From contig JACQRQ010000181.1 of the NCBI GenBank assembly GCA_016206405.1, positions 1-6,854 of the forward strand: a stretch of 6,854 nt of DNA, written 5' to 3'. Below the pieces are notes generated by a model. That model had not been told where the DNA came from. It searched no databases and worked only from the letters and a program-made list of their open reading frames with translations. This DNA is from Elusimicrobiota bacterium. GTDB taxonomy: Bacteria > Elusimicrobiota > Elusimicrobia > O2-12-FULL-59-9. A program made the translations under genes and the position numbers. This document shows, one piece after another, positions 6,351 to 6,854 of this stretch. How positions within the stretch are numbered: position 1 is the stretch's first letter; the number at the start of each line of letters is the position of its first letter.

Positions 6351-6854
6351 CCTCCGGATTTCCGGAAGAGATGAACTTTGAGGCTCGGCCGCCGGCTTCG
6401 GTCCGCGCGGCGCCGGCGAAGGTGTTCACCGTGACCGAGCTCAATAATTGCATCAAGAACTTATTGGAAGAAGCATTTCCGGAGGTGTGGGTGGAAGGCG
6501 AGCTCTCCAATTTGAAAACCTATCCCTCCGGGCACGTCTATTTTACTCTCAAGGACTGCGAGTCTCAGATCGCGGCGGTGATGTTCCGGGGACATGCCCA
6601 GCATCTGAAATTCAGCCTCGAGCCGGGGCTTCTGGTGCTGGCGCGCGCCAGGCCCAGCGCTTACGTCAAGAGAGGGGGTTTGCAAGTCATCATCACGGCG
6701 CTTGAGCCCAAACGGATGGGGGCGCTGCAGTTGGCCTTCGAGCAGCTTAAGGCGAAGCTGGCGCGCGAGGGGCTTTTTGACGACGGCCGCAAGAAGCCGC
6801 TGCCGATGCTGCCCCAGCGCATCGGCGTCGTGACCTCGCTGCAGGGGGCCGCGA
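6347..6854 (+). CDS. xseA: Exodeoxyribonuclease VII large subunit, N-terminal part (3' end outside window)
   Basis: XseA is the catalytic subunit of ExoVII, which with several XseB subunits degrades single-stranded DNA from both ends and takes part in repair. The 169 complete codons show the N-terminal OB-fold domain: VFTVTELN from residue 26, PEVWVEGELSNLKTYPSGHVYFTLKD up to about 70, the VMFRGHA strand, and YVKRGGLQVIITALEP. The transition FEQLKAKLAREGLFDDGRKKPLP (from 131) leads into the catalytic domain at PQRIGVVTSLQGAA, where the window ends. About two thirds of the protein is missing. The ATG at 6347 overlaps the rarA stop (ATGA) and gives a 25-residue proline- and alanine-rich leader before the domain. 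ATG 6371 is an alternative that removes eight residues. GGAGG at 6328-6332 is 14 nt from the first start, longer than ideal. Confidence 0.95.
   Translation, partial: MTSGFPEEMNFEARPPASVRAAPAKVFTVTELNNCIKNLLEEAFPEVWVEGELSNLKTYPSGHVYFTLKDCESQIAAVMFRGHAQHLKFSLEPGLLVLARARPSAYVKRGGLQVIITALEPKRMGALQLAFEQLKAKLAREGLFDDGRKKPLPMLPQRIGVVTSLQGAA

Overview
The window is a dense, single-strand stretch of bacterial chromosome, GC-rich by eye (roughly 60%). Every base except a few short gaps (12 nt at most) lies in a gene read on the + strand. In order it carries the end of infC (IF-3), rpmI (L35), rplT (L20), pheS, pheT, a small coiled-coil gene, zapA, rarA (mgsA) and the start of xseA. Both ends are cut: infC lacks its N-terminus and xseA its C-terminus. 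No RNA gene, insertion sequence, CRISPR array, promoter or terminator could be supported.

Layout: 3-887 is the widespread translation cluster infC-rpmI-rplT. 900-4499 holds the two subunits of phenylalanyl-tRNA synthetase, with pheS ending exactly where pheT begins. 4505-5037 holds a short coiled-coil protein followed by ZapA, a pair that looks like a ZapB-like/ZapA cell-division module. 5037-6350 encodes the replication-fork AAA+ ATPase RarA. From 6347 the window enters the large subunit of exodeoxyribonuclease VII. Junctions are overlapping or nearly so (8-nt, 4-nt, 1-nt and 0-nt junctions), so the genes are probably transcribed as one operon and translationally coupled. Only the coiled-coil gene has a strong, well-placed Shine-Dalgarno sequence.

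The genes are housekeeping genes, and I see no evidence of a new defence or mobile system. The most unusual local feature is in pheT. An in-frame insertion of about 49 residues (nt about 3984-4130), rich in Gly, Arg and Ala, makes PheT about 50 residues longer than usual. It contains an exact 23-bp direct repeat and a long inverted repeat, and its codon statistics look better in the +1 frame than in the pheT frame.

Organism: a GC-rich bacterium. The infC-rpmI-rplT-pheST-zapA order is shared by several phyla. The divergent L20 N-terminus and the addition of rarA and xseA make me think of an uncultured lineage such as Elusimicrobiota or a deltaproteobacteria-like group, but this is a guess from general impression and not a sequence comparison.
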